Source: Deltaproteobacteria bacterium HGW-Deltaproteobacteria-18
GTDB taxonomy: Bacteria > Desulfobacterota > Desulfovibrionia > Desulfovibrionales > Desulfomicrobiaceae
Reading direction: 5' to 3'
Assembly (NCBI GenBank): GCA_002841885.1
Contig: PHBE01000006.1
Location: forward strand, 62,001 to 126,000
Length of the DNA stretch: 64,000 nucleotides
The notes under the pieces are model-generated. The model was not told the DNA's origin, did not search any database, and saw only the letters and a program-made list of their open reading frames with translations. Made by a program: the position numbers and the translations under genes. Shown in pieces: positions 9,633 through 17,797 of this stretch (position 1 is its first letter; the number at the start of each line of letters is the position of its first letter).

Positions 9633-10591
9633 CGCGTCTCTCCGTCAATCCGCTCCGCCACGCGCAACTTGGCACTGCGGCTGCGGCTGTTGGACCGCAT
9701 CTCTTCCTCGGAGGGAATGAGCGGCTTGCGGAAGGGGAGCCTGAGTTTCTGCGTATGCCCGCATTGACACACGGGGTACTCCCGGGGGCACAGGCAAGCG
9801 GAACTTTCCTTGCGAAAAGCCCTCTTCACGATGCGGTCTTCCAAAGAATGAAAAGAGATTACTGCGATGCGCGCGCCAGGCCGCAAATAATCAACGACGC
9901 GCTCCAGAAAAAATTCAATTTCCCGCAACTCCTGATTCACTTCCAGCCGCAGGGCCTGAAAGGTCTTGGTCGCGGGATGATTGCGCGACAATGCGCGCCG
10001 TTTGGCCGGATAGGCCGCAGACACGATGCGGGCCAACTCAAGAGTCGATTCGATCCGGGCAGTCTCCCGGACCTTGACGATGGCCCGCGCGATGCGCCCG
10101 GCCATGGGCTCTTCGCCGTAATCCCACAAAAGCTGGCGCAGCCGCTCGAAAGAAGCGCCATTGACGATGGCCGATGCGGGCTCACCGCCTGAACCAGGAT
10201 CCATGCGCATGTCAAGAGGCCCGTCCTGCAAGAATGAAAAGCCCCGCTCAGGGCTGTCCAACTGCAGGGAAGACACGCCCAGATCGGCGATCACTCCATC
10301 AAGCTTGTCCCAGCCGACTTCCCGCATGGCCCGGGGAAAATGCTGAAACGACGTATGGGCCAGCTGCACGTTTTCTCCGTACTGCGCCAGCCTCTCCCCG
10401 GCCTTGGCCAAAGCCTGCTCGTCCCGGTCCAGTCCCAGAAGCCGGGCCTGTCCTTCGGTAATCTCCATCAACCGGGCAGCATGTCCGGCAAGTCCAAGGG
10501 TCGCGTCCATGTAGAACCCGCCGGCCTTCGGCGCGATCCAATGCATGACCTCTTCGAGCATGACCGGAATGTGATCGGAATATGCGTCCAT
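9629..10591 (-). CDS. rsmH: RsmH (MraW), 16S rRNA m4C1402 methyltransferase
   Basis: SAM-dependent methyltransferase that N4-methylates C1402 in the ribosomal P site. The 320-residue protein shows the RsmH start HIPVMLEEV, the SAM-binding motif DATLGLAGHAARL, the catalytic-region motif DLGVSSLQLD, and the C-terminal HSLEDRIVKRAF motif. Cysteines follow near the C-terminus (CLCPREYPVCQCG). It is second in the dcw operon, 11 nt after mraZ, and coupled to ftsL by ATGA overlap. Confidence 0.97.
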   Translation of the reverse strand: MDAYSDHIPVMLEEVMHWIAPKAGGFYMDATLGLAGHAARLMEITEGQARLLGLDRDEQALAKAGERLAQYGENVQLAHTSFQHFPRAMREVGWDKLDGVIADLGVSSLQLDSPERGFSFLQDGPLDMRMDPGSGGEPASAIVNGASFERLRQLLWDYGEEPMAGRIARAIVKVRETARIESTLELARIVSAAYPAKRRALSRNHPATKTFQALRLEVNQELREIEFFLERVVDYLRPGARIAVISFHSLEDRIVKRAFRKESSACLCPREYPVCQCGHTQKLRLPFRKPLIPSEEEMRSNSRSRSAKLRVAERIDGETR

Positions 10592-10602
10592 GGCTCCTCC
10601 GA

Positions 10603-11058
10603 TCAGAACCGCAGTTCAAATCCTTTTTCGGCCAGATCATCCATAACCTGGTCGACATTCTCCTGCAGGGCGTTGCGACCTGCCTCAAAACGCTCCTGAT
10701 CCCAAATTTCGAATTTGCGTCCGACTCCGGCCAGAATTATGTCCTTCTGCAATCCCGCGTAACTGCGCAGATGCGGCGGAACAAGAATCCGCCCTTGTTT
10801 GTCGAGGGTCACCTCGGCTGCACCGGAGATGAAAAAGCGGTGAAAATCCCGAACCTTGCGGTCAGCCATATTCAATTTGGAAAAACTCTGTTCAATGATT
10901 TCCCATTCTGGCAGTGGGTAGGCGGCGACACAGTCGTCGAAATTGGTCAGCACCAACTTGCCGTCCGGGGAATTGGCGAACACCTCGTCACGAAATTCCG
11001 GGGGCAGCATGAGCCGTCCCTTGGGATCTTGCGTACGTTGTGAATGCCCTCTGAACAT
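10603..11058 (-). CDS. mraZ: MraZ transcriptional regulator (AbrB-like)
   Basis: DNA-binding dcw regulator with two MraZ/AbrB-like repeats in 151 residues: the first at MFRGHSQRTQDPKGRLMLPP, the second around TLDKQGRILVPPHLR. MraZ forms ring-shaped oligomers and binds direct repeats in its own promoter. It is the first gene of the operon. The upstream strip 11078-11150 holds repeats of the type bound by MraZ, so autoregulation is likely. The start codon at 11058 is preceded by an AGGAGACAAC-type ribosome binding site on the minus strand. Confidence 0.96.
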   Translation of the reverse strand: MFRGHSQRTQDPKGRLMLPPEFRDEVFANSPDGKLVLTNFDDCVAAYPLPEWEIIEQSFSKLNMADRKVRDFHRFFISGAAEVTLDKQGRILVPPHLRSYAGLQKDIILAGVGRKFEIWDQERFEAGRNALQENVDQVMDDLAEKGFELRF

Positions 11059-11077
11059 GTTGTCTCCTCAGACCTTT

Positions 11078-11150
11078 CCACTTTTTACCACTTTTTACCA
11101 CCCTTACCCATGCATCTCTTGGGGAGTCAAGCCATTCCTCCACTTTTTAC
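11078..11150 (-). promoter_or_regulatory. MraZ-box array in the dcw operon leader
   Basis: On the minus strand GTAAAAAGTGG occurs at 11088-11078 and 11098-11088, a degenerate copy GTAAGGGTGG at 11107-11098, and another exact copy at 11150-11140. The first three are spaced exactly 10 nt, and the outlying copy is 42 nt (four helical turns) further. Known MraZ sites are direct GTGG-containing repeats at about one-turn spacing near mraZ. The array lies 20 to 92 nt upstream of the mraZ start. Confidence 0.8.
11102..11130 (-). promoter_or_regulatory. Candidate mraZ promoter
   Basis: A TTGACT hexamer on the minus strand (11130-11125) could serve as -35. The region 17-18 nt downstream (TAAGGG, 11106-11101) is a poor -10 but lies within the MraZ repeats, which would fit autorepression. 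Weak evidence apart from position. Confidence 0.3.
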
Positions 11151-11600
11151 GGATTTACCCCCTAAAAAAAACTTTGCGCGCACGTCATTTCCGCAACTCC
11201 GAAAACCATCTTTTTGCCCCGAACAACGCTGCCCAGGGGGTGTTTTTGCCCTCTGCCGCGACATCCAAAAGACAACTCCCTGAAACAACATGTTTTTGCC
11301 CTCACCCATATATCCCGCGCCTGAAAAAAGGCCTTTTGCGAACAAAGACAGCCACGCGCCCACAAACTTCATTTTCGCGTCCCCATTTCCTTGACTCTCT
11401 ATTTTGAGAGGCATATCCCCGGGAGTGGATACGATAACATACAGGCTCCCAAATTAATTCCATGTAATTTTCAATGTTACTTTGGAAATCATATCTATCC
11501 AAAAATCAAAAAATATCGCATCGTGCAGTTATTTCCGCATGAAGCGGCAAGCATGATCTTTCTCAACGCATCATTAAAATAATATGAACATAGAGAATCA

Positions 11601-11620
11601 AAAGTGATTTTTCTCACTTT
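11601..11620 (+). promoter_or_regulatory. CRP/FNR-family-like palindrome before the Ehr operon
   Basis: AAAGTGA-N6-TCACTTT is a perfect inverted repeat with the GTGA-N6-TCAC core and spacing of CRP-family operators. It ends 9 nt before the start codon. A TAAAAT hexamer at 11575-11580 could be a -10; the palindrome would then lie over or just after the transcription start, suggesting repression. It could instead act as an RNA hairpin at the translation start. Confidence 0.4.
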
Positions 11621-11629
11621 CCCAAAAAA

Positions 11630-13564
11630 ATGGAACTAGATTTCTTACTAGCATGCGCATTGGGAGCAACAATTATTGGCTTGAGCACGAGCCATGTATC
11701 TCCCCGCTGGTGGATCACGTCTACCCTATTGGCTTCGGCATGCGCACTGTGGGCTGCAACCATGGCGCTGTCAGGCGGACCTGTCTGGGAATGGCACAGC
11801 GTCTGGACGCTTGGCGGCGAACACATTTTCATGCGCCTGGACGGAATCAGCGCCTTTTTTCTGCTCCTTTTAGCCATTGTTGGAGCCTCTGGAGCTCTGT
11901 ACAGCCAGACGTACTGGGCACAAAAGGCCCACCCCCGCTCAGCTGCGCAAAGCCGTCTGTGGTGGAGCGCCATGCTGGCCGCCATGGGCCTGGTGCTGAC
12001 CCAATCCAACGGGCTGCACTTTCTTTTTGCCTGGGAAGCCTTTGCCCTTGGCGCCTATTTCCTGGTCACTCTCGACCGCAAAAACATCCAGGCCCGAACC
12101 GCAGGCCGGCTCTATCTGGTTGCCTCACACGCCGGGACACTGGCCCTTTTCGGATTTTTCGCGACCCTGGCCGCAAAAACGGGCAGTTGGGAACTTGGCC
12201 CCATGACCTCGCAAACCTCTCTGGCCCCGCTCTTCTGGGTCGCCCTGCTGGGATTCGGCATCAAGGCGGGCGTCTTTCCGCTACACATCTGGCTGCCCTC
12301 GGCGCACGCCAATGCTCCGAGCCACGTTTCGGCCATCATGTCCGGCGTGGCCATTAAAATGGGAATATACGGGCTGGTCCGATTCAGTTCCTGGCTGCCC
12401 CTGCCCGAAGGCGCGGGCTGGGTCGTGGCGGGACTTGGCTCGGCCAGCGCGGTGCTTGGAGTCGCCTTCGCCCTCGGCCAGCATGATCTGAAGCGGCTAC
12501 TGGCCTATCACAGCGTGGAGAACATCGGCATCATCCTCATCGGACTGGGTTTCGCCATGATCGCCCTGGACCATGGCCGCCCGGACTGGGGCGTGCTGGC
12601 TTTGACCGGCGGGATGCTCCACGTCTGGAATCACGGAATCTTCAAGGCGCTGCTCTTCCTTGGCGCTGGGGCCGTGCTGCACGCAACGGGCACCCGGGAA
12701 ATGAGCCGCCTTGGAGGACTCTGGAAGACCATGCCCTGGACGGCCTCGCTCTTCACCCTCGGAGCCATGGCCATCAGCGGCCTGCCTCCGCTGAACGGAT
12801 TCGTCAGCGAATGGCTGGTCTACCGGGGGCTGTTCGACGCCAGCCGGCTCAAGACAGTAGCGGCCCTCGGCGCCCTGCCCGCGGCCATACTCCTGGGCGT
12901 GACCGGCGCCCTGGCCCTGGCCTGCTTCGTCAAGGTCTGCGGCGTGGTCTTCCTGGGCGCGCCGCGCTCGGAAGATGCGGCAAGGGCTCACGAATGCAGC
13001 ATGAGCATGCGCATGGCCATGGCGGCTCTGGCCGTTTGCTGCCTCGCCATCGGCCTTGCCCCTGCGCTTTTCTGGCCGACGCTGCTGCGGGTTGCGGGCG
13101 TCTGGGCTCAAACGGGGCCGGACCTGATCGCGCCCAATCATCTCGCCCCGCTGGGAACAGCGCACCTGCTCCTGGCGCTGGCGGTCCTGGTCGTGGCCGC
13201 CATCGCCGTCCTGCTGTCGCGCGGTCGCCAAAAACGCGCGCTTACCTGGGATTGCGGCTACCTCGCGCCTGATCCGCGCATGCAGTACACCGCCGGGTCC
13301 TTTGCCGGTATCATCACCGCCTGGTTCGGCTGGATCCTAAGGCCATCCGTGCATTCCAGCCTCCCGGCCGACATCTTTTCGGCCAAGGCCAGCCTGAAAA
13401 GCCGCACTCCCGAGACGGTCCTTGAGCATGTGGCGACACCGGCCGCCAATTTTATCCTGCGCCTTGCGGACTTCGTGCGCACGTTCCAGCACGGACGCGT
13501 CCAGTCCTATCTGATGTATCTGTGCGCGGCCATCCTCCTGCTATCCATCACCGTGAGCCTTTGA
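11630..13564 (+). CDS. HyfB/NuoL-like proton-conducting subunit of an Ehr complex (copy 1)
   Basis: Antiporter-like membrane subunit of complex I/group 4 hydrogenase type, 644 residues, about 14-16 TM segments. Conserved features include the buried Glu in FLFAWEAFALGAYF, the Lys in FGIKAGVFPLHIWLPSAHA, and KRLLAYHSVENIGIILIGLG. The C-terminus carries the hydrophilic segment typical of HyfB/HycC (LTWDCGYLAPDPRMQYT). It opens the operon and has no visible Shine-Dalgarno sequence. A paralogue, 14311-16251, is two genes downstream. Such subunits carry out proton or sodium translocation; which ion is not visible. Confidence 0.88.
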   Translation: MELDFLLACALGATIIGLSTSHVSPRWWITSTLLASACALWAATMALSGGPVWEWHSVWTLGGEHIFMRLDGISAFFLLLLAIVGASGALYSQTYWAQKAHPRSAAQSRLWWSAMLAAMGLVLTQSNGLHFLFAWEAFALGAYFLVTLDRKNIQARTAGRLYLVASHAGTLALFGFFATLAAKTGSWELGPMTSQTSLAPLFWVALLGFGIKAGVFPLHIWLPSAHANAPSHVSAIMSGVAIKMGIYGLVRFSSWLPLPEGAGWVVAGLGSASAVLGVAFALGQHDLKRLLAYHSVENIGIILIGLGFAMIALDHGRPDWGVLALTGGMLHVWNHGIFKALLFLGAGAVLHATGTREMSRLGGLWKTMPWTASLFTLGAMAISGLPPLNGFVSEWLVYRGLFDASRLKTVAALGALPAAILLGVTGALALACFVKVCGVVFLGAPRSEDAARAHECSMSMRMAMAALAVCCLAIGLAPALFWPTLLRVAGVWAQTGPDLIAPNHLAPLGTAHLLLALAVLVVAAIAVLLSRGRQKRALTWDCGYLAPDPRMQYTAGSFAGIITAWFGWILRPSVHSSLPADIFSAKASLKSRTPETVLEHVATPAANFILRLADFVRTFQHGRVQSYLMYLCAAILLLSITVSL

Positions 13565-13579
13565 GCCGGATCAACAGCC

Positions 13580-14314
13580 ATGTCCTTAAAAATACAAAAA
13601 TCATCCCCCCCCATGTACATGAATCTCATCCAAATAGCCGAATCCTTCGGGGTTTCCGAGCACGTCATCACGGAATGGGTGCGCAAGGAAGGCATGCCTC
13701 ACGTCCATGACCGCGACCGCATCCTTTTTGAGCGCTCCCAGGTCATGGACTGGGCGGCGAGTCACGGACTCGGCGTTCAAGGGGGATTTCTCTCGGAACC
13801 CGCGCCTTCGCTGGCCACTTCCCGGGAACTGGTCACCTTGCTGCGTCGGGGAGGAATCTGGCGCGATGTGAATACGGCCGACCTCGACCATGTGTTCGAA
13901 CGCATCGTGCGCAGCCTGCCCGGCCTGTCCCCGGCCATATCGAACCTGCTCGCGCAGCGCCTCCAGGCGCCCGGCGGCATAACCGTGGCCCCCGTGGGGG
14001 ACGGCTTCGCCCTTCCCCATCCGGCCATGCGTGTTGCGCTGGGCGAGGCCTGCGCACTGGTGGCGCTGATCCAGCTGAACACGCCATGGGATGCGGTCCA
14101 CCCTCCTGACGGCAAGCCGGTCACCAGGCTGCTCTTTTTCATTTCGCCGACGCCCCGCCTGCATGTGAACATGCTGGGCCTTTTGGCGCGCGGCATCGCT
14201 TCCGGCATGCTGAGCCAGGCGCTGGACAATGGCGCGGACGACGAGACGCTGCTGCGGATCCTGGCCGAATGTGCTGACAAAAACACCCCCCAACCCTCCG
14301 GAGCGAGCCGATGA
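13580..14314 (+). CDS. HTH (excisionase-type) - PTS EIIA (PtsN-like) fusion protein
   Basis: Cytoplasmic 244-residue protein. Residues about 12-60 resemble an excisionase/MerR-type helix-turn-helix (LIQIAESFGVSEHVITEWV). Residues about 85-240 match a type-2 EIIA domain, with phospho-acceptor His147 in the FALPHP motif and the following loop LIQLNTPWDAVHPPDGKPV. EIIA-Ntr proteins accept phosphate from NPr and regulate partners. The location between two antiporter-subunit genes, overlapping the second by ATGA, suggests it controls or senses this complex. The start is uncertain: an internal ATG at residue 12 is possible. No other PTS gene is in the window. Confidence 0.8.
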   Translation: MSLKIQKSSPPMYMNLIQIAESFGVSEHVITEWVRKEGMPHVHDRDRILFERSQVMDWAASHGLGVQGGFLSEPAPSLATSRELVTLLRRGGIWRDVNTADLDHVFERIVRSLPGLSPAISNLLAQRLQAPGGITVAPVGDGFALPHPAMRVALGEACALVALIQLNTPWDAVHPPDGKPVTRLLFFISPTPRLHVNMLGLLARGIASGMLSQALDNGADDETLLRILAECADKNTPQPSGASR

Positions 14315-16251
14315 TCGCCACGCTTCTTGGCGTCTGCGGCCTGTCCCTGCTCCTGGCCATGTGCCTGGGCCGCACGCATCCGCGCATCTGGCTGGGACTG
14401 AACGCCATCGCCTCCCTCGGCGGACTGCATGCGGCCCTGCTCACGCTTCTGACGGAAAAAACCTGGCTCTGGCGAGGCGGCTTCACCTTGGGCGGAGAAA
14501 CCCCTTTCCTGCGTCTTGACGGGATCAGCGCCCTTTTTCTGGTCCTGGTCTGCCTGGTCGGCGGCCTGGGCGCGCTGTATGCCCATGAGTACTGGTCCCA
14601 GCACCATCATCCGCGCTCCGCGCCCAAGGGACGCTGCTGGTGGAGCGCCCTGACCCTGAGCATGGGACTGGTCCTGACCTGCGCCAACGGCCTGCACTTT
14701 CTTTTTGCCTGGGAAGCCTTTGCCCTTGGCGCCTATTTCCTCATCACCCTGGATCATGACCGCAAGGAAGTGCGCAAGGCGGGTTGGCTCTATCTGGCGG
14801 CTTCCCACGCCGGAACCACCGCCCTCTTCACCTTCTTCTCGGCCTTGGCCGCACGCACCGGGACCTGGGAACTCGGGCCCATGCATGCCCAGACCGGCCT
14901 GGCGCCGCTGTTCTGGCTGGCCCTGTTCGGATTCGGGGTCAAGGCTGGCATGTTCCCCCTGCACATATGGTTGCCATCGGCCCACGCGGGAGCCCCCAGC
15001 CACGTCTCGGCCATCATGTCCGCCGTGGCCATCAAGATGGGCGTCTACGGCATCGTACGCTTCAGCGGCTGGCTGCCCATGCCAGCCAGCGCAGGCTGGG
15101 TCCTGCTCGGCATTGGCTGCCTGAGCGCACTGCTGGGCATCGCCTTCGCCCTGGCCCAGAACGACATCAAGCGCCTGCTGGCGTACTGTTCGGTGGAAAA
15201 CGTCGGCATCATCCTCATCGGCCTCGGCCTCTCCGTGCTGGCAATTCAGCACGGTCAGCCCGTATGGGGCAAGGCTGCCCTGGCCGGAACCTTCCTGCAT
15301 GTCATCAACCACGGCCTCTTCAAATCCCTGCTCTTTTTCGGCGCAGGATCCGTGCTTCATGCCACGGGCACCCGCGACATGACCCGCCTTGGAGGACTCT
15401 GGAAAGTCATGCCCTGGACCGCGACCCTTTTCGCACTGGGAGCCATGGCCGTGTCCGGACTGCCGCCCCTGAACGGATTTGTCGGAGAATGGGCGATCTA
15501 CCAGGGCCTCCTGCGTGCCGTGGCCCAGAAGGGGGCCGCCGCCGGAGTCCTGCCTGCGGTCATCGTGCTTGCCGGAGCCGGGGCCCTGGCGCTGGCCGCC
15601 TTCGCCAAGGCGGTGGGCATCGTCTTTCTCGGAGCCGCGCGCAACAAGCCCGCCGCAAGCGCCGTCGAATGCGGCTGGATCATGCGCGCGCCCATGCTCC
15701 TGCTGGCCACGATCATGATTGTCATCGGCCTGCTACCGGGTCTTTTCTTCCGCCCGACCATGGGAGTTGTCGCCGTCTGGGCCCCACACTGGGTCCTGGC
15801 GGATCCGCTCCTTGGAATCCGGGCCCTGGGGGGCACGCACACCATCCTGCTCTGCGCGCTGCTTGCGGGTGGCTTTCTGATGCTGCGCAAGATCCGGGGC
15901 GGCGAGGCAAGACAGGGGCTGACCTGGGACTGCGGCTACGCGGCCCCGACCGCGCACATGCAGTACACCAGCGGCTCCTTTGCCGGCATCGCAAGAGGCT
16001 GGTTCTTCTGGCTGCTCAGACCCGAAATCATGATTCGCCGGGTGCGCGGCCATTTTCCCGGCAAGGCCATGGTCCTTTTGCGGGTACCGGAAACGGTTCT
16101 CGAAAAATTCGTCATGCCGGGCGCTGCGGCCGTGTCGTTCGCGGCCGACGGTGCCAGAAAGATGCAACATGGCCGTCTGCACCTGTACATTCTGTATGTT
16201 TTTCTCGGAGTCACGGCTCTTGGAGTCGTGGTTCTCCTGGGAGGGAAGTGA
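14311..16251 (+). CDS. HyfB/NuoL-like proton-conducting subunit of an Ehr complex (copy 2)
   Basis: Second antiporter-like subunit, 646 residues, clearly paralogous over its whole length to the gene at 11630 (same WEAFALGAYF, VKAGMFPLHIWLPSAHAGA, KRLLAYCSVENVGIILIGLG blocks and the same C-terminal LTWDCGYAAPTAHMQYTSG segment). A 50-bp tract (14692-14741) is identical to 12014-12063 although flanking sequence has diverged. Starts by ATGA overlap with the HTH-EIIA gene and ends overlapping the HyfC-like start. Two such subunits would give the complex an extra ion pathway compared with a minimal group 4 hydrogenase. Confidence 0.88.
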   Translation: MIATLLGVCGLSLLLAMCLGRTHPRIWLGLNAIASLGGLHAALLTLLTEKTWLWRGGFTLGGETPFLRLDGISALFLVLVCLVGGLGALYAHEYWSQHHHPRSAPKGRCWWSALTLSMGLVLTCANGLHFLFAWEAFALGAYFLITLDHDRKEVRKAGWLYLAASHAGTTALFTFFSALAARTGTWELGPMHAQTGLAPLFWLALFGFGVKAGMFPLHIWLPSAHAGAPSHVSAIMSAVAIKMGVYGIVRFSGWLPMPASAGWVLLGIGCLSALLGIAFALAQNDIKRLLAYCSVENVGIILIGLGLSVLAIQHGQPVWGKAALAGTFLHVINHGLFKSLLFFGAGSVLHATGTRDMTRLGGLWKVMPWTATLFALGAMAVSGLPPLNGFVGEWAIYQGLLRAVAQKGAAAGVLPAVIVLAGAGALALAAFAKAVGIVFLGAARNKPAASAVECGWIMRAPMLLLATIMIVIGLLPGLFFRPTMGVVAVWAPHWVLADPLLGIRALGGTHTILLCALLAGGFLMLRKIRGGEARQGLTWDCGYAAPTAHMQYTSGSFAGIARGWFFWLLRPEIMIRRVRGHFPGKAMVLLRVPETVLEKFVMPGAAAVSFAADGARKMQHGRLHLYILYVFLGVTALGVVVLLGGK

Positions 16252-17156
16252 TGCCCCTGTATGTCGATATTCCCCTGCGACTCCTGGTCTGGCTGCTTCT
16301 GGCTCCACTGCTTCCGGGCGTCATCAACAAGGTCAAGGCCTGGGTGGCCGGACGGCAGGGCCCGCCCGTGCTGCAACTCTATTACGATCTGGCCAGGCTC
16401 TGGCGTAAAAGCGTGGTGCTCAGCACCCTGGCCTCGCCCGGCTTCATCATCGCCCCGGCCGTGGCCTGGACCGCCGTGGTCACGGCGGCCCTGCTGCTGC
16501 CCCTGGCCGGTGCGGGCACGGCCTTCTCCTTTGACGGAGACGTTCTGCTGCTGGTCTACCTGCTGGCCCTGGCCCGCTTCTGCACGGCCTGGGGGGCCAT
16601 GGAGACGGGTTCCGCCTTCGAAGGCATGGGCGCAGCCCGCGAGGTCAGCTTCGCCGTCCTGTCCGAGATCGGCATCATCACCGCGATCCTGACCCTGGTC
16701 GTACAATCGGGCAGCCTCGCCCTCTCGTCCATGTTCGAACCGCTCTTTGGGCCGGGCGCGGCGCTCCTGGCCGTAGGGCTTTTCATCATCCTGCTGGCCG
16801 AAAACTGCCGGGTCCCCTTTGACGACCCCAATACCCACCTCGAACTTACCATGATCCACGAGGTCATGGTCCTGGACCACAGCGGCCCGCCGCTGGCCAT
16901 GATCCTGCACGGCGCCTCGGTCAAACTGCTGCTTTTTGCCGTCTTTCTGGCGCAGGCCGTGCTGCCGCTCTCGGAACTGCCTCTTCTGGCCTCCGTCGGA
17001 GTTCTGGCCGCAAGCGTGCTGCTGATCACCGTGGCCGTAGGGCTGATCGAGTCTTTAACCGCGCGCCTGGCCTTCCGCCGGGTCCCGCTGCTGCTGACCA
17101 TCGGCTTTCTGTTCTGCCTTTTCCCCCTGCTTCTGACCTGGATGGGTGATTTATGA
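16251..17156 (+). CDS. HyfC/HycD/NuoH-like membrane subunit of the Ehr complex
   Basis: 301-residue NuoH-family subunit with about eight TM segments. Family motifs include GVINKVKAWVAGRQGPPVLQ (the conserved RxGP region near the N-terminus), FEGMGAAREVSFA, and AENCRVPFDDPNTHLELTMI, the acidic loop that contacts the quinone/electron-transfer module in complex I. The ATG overlaps the stop of the upstream gene by one nucleotide. It anchors the soluble arm to the antiporter subunits. Confidence 0.9.
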   Translation: MPLYVDIPLRLLVWLLLAPLLPGVINKVKAWVAGRQGPPVLQLYYDLARLWRKSVVLSTLASPGFIIAPAVAWTAVVTAALLLPLAGAGTAFSFDGDVLLLVYLLALARFCTAWGAMETGSAFEGMGAAREVSFAVLSEIGIITAILTLVVQSGSLALSSMFEPLFGPGAALLAVGLFIILLAENCRVPFDDPNTHLELTMIHEVMVLDHSGPPLAMILHGASVKLLLFAVFLAQAVLPLSELPLLASVGVLAASVLLITVAVGLIESLTARLAFRRVPLLLTIGFLFCLFPLLLTWMGDL

Positions 17157-17797
17157 ACGACACGCTGAACCTTCTGATCGGCCTGGCCATGGGCTTCAAC
17201 CTCCTGGCGCTGGGCACCAGCCGCCTGCCTGTCCTGATCCGGGCGGTGGCCATACAGGGCGTACTCCTGGGTCTTTTGCCCCTGGTGCTCGAAGCGCACG
17301 CCCTGGACTGGCGGCTTGTCCTCATCACTCTGGCCACCGTGGCCGGCAAGGGCGTGCTCATCCCCTTCATGCTCATCCGCGCCATGCGTACCGCCAACAT
17401 CGCCCGGGAGCTCGAACCATTCATCGGCTATATCCCGTCCCTGCTCCTCGGCGCGGCCGGGACCATCGCCGCAGTGGCCCTGACCCGCTATCTGCCGCTG
17501 CTGCCCGAACACGCCGGAAACCTGCATGTCCCGGGGGCCATGGCCCTCATCCTGACCGGCTTCATCCTGCTCATCGGGCGCACCAAGGCCATCTCCCAGG
17601 TCTGCGGCTACCTGATCCTTGAAAACGGCATCTATCTGGCGGGCCTGCTGCTGGTCAGATCCACCCCGATTCTGGTGGAATTCGGCATCCTGCTCGACGT
17701 CACCGTCGGCATCTTCGTCATCGGCATCATCGTTGACCGCATCCAAAGGGCCTTCGATTCTCTCGACACCCGCAAACTCACGGCGCTCCACGAATGA
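17153..17797 (+). CDS. HyfE/NuoK-like membrane subunit of the Ehr complex
   Basis: 214 residues, six or seven hydrophobic segments, matching HyfE, the NuoK-like subunit of hydrogenase-4-type complexes (LLIGLAMGFNLLALGTSRL at the start; GRTKAISQVCGYLILENGIYLAGL with the conserved membrane Glu). It overlaps the preceding gene by ATGA and the next gene by 4 nt. HyfE-type subunits are found in Hyf and Ehr complexes but not in Ech or Mbh, which supports the subgroup assignment. Confidence 0.87.
   Translation: MNDTLNLLIGLAMGFNLLALGTSRLPVLIRAVAIQGVLLGLLPLVLEAHALDWRLVLITLATVAGKGVLIPFMLIRAMRTANIARELEPFIGYIPSLLLGAAGTIAAVALTRYLPLLPEHAGNLHVPGAMALILTGFILLIGRTKAISQVCGYLILENGIYLAGLLLVRSTPILVEFGILLDVTVGIFVIGIIVDRIQRAFDSLDTRKLTALHE

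Larger units (their letters stand above)
11059..11629. other. 570-nt intergenic regulatory spacer between divergent dcw and Ehr operons
   Basis: No convincing gene. The dcw side holds the MraZ repeats. The middle holds three copies of TTTTTGCCC (11211, 11243, 11293) and a 12-bp palindrome AAAAGGCCTTTT (11325-11336). From about 11400 the sequence becomes AT-rich, unlike the flanking genes, and contains TTGACT at 11391 with TATCCC 17 nt later, TAAAAT at 11575, and the GTGA-N6-TCAC palindrome just before the first Ehr gene. Confidence 0.6.

Noticed and set aside
14784-16250. Long upstream extension in frame with the HyfC-like gene
   Set aside because: It runs in a second frame across the HyfB-like copy 2 gene; only the part from 16251 resembles a protein family.
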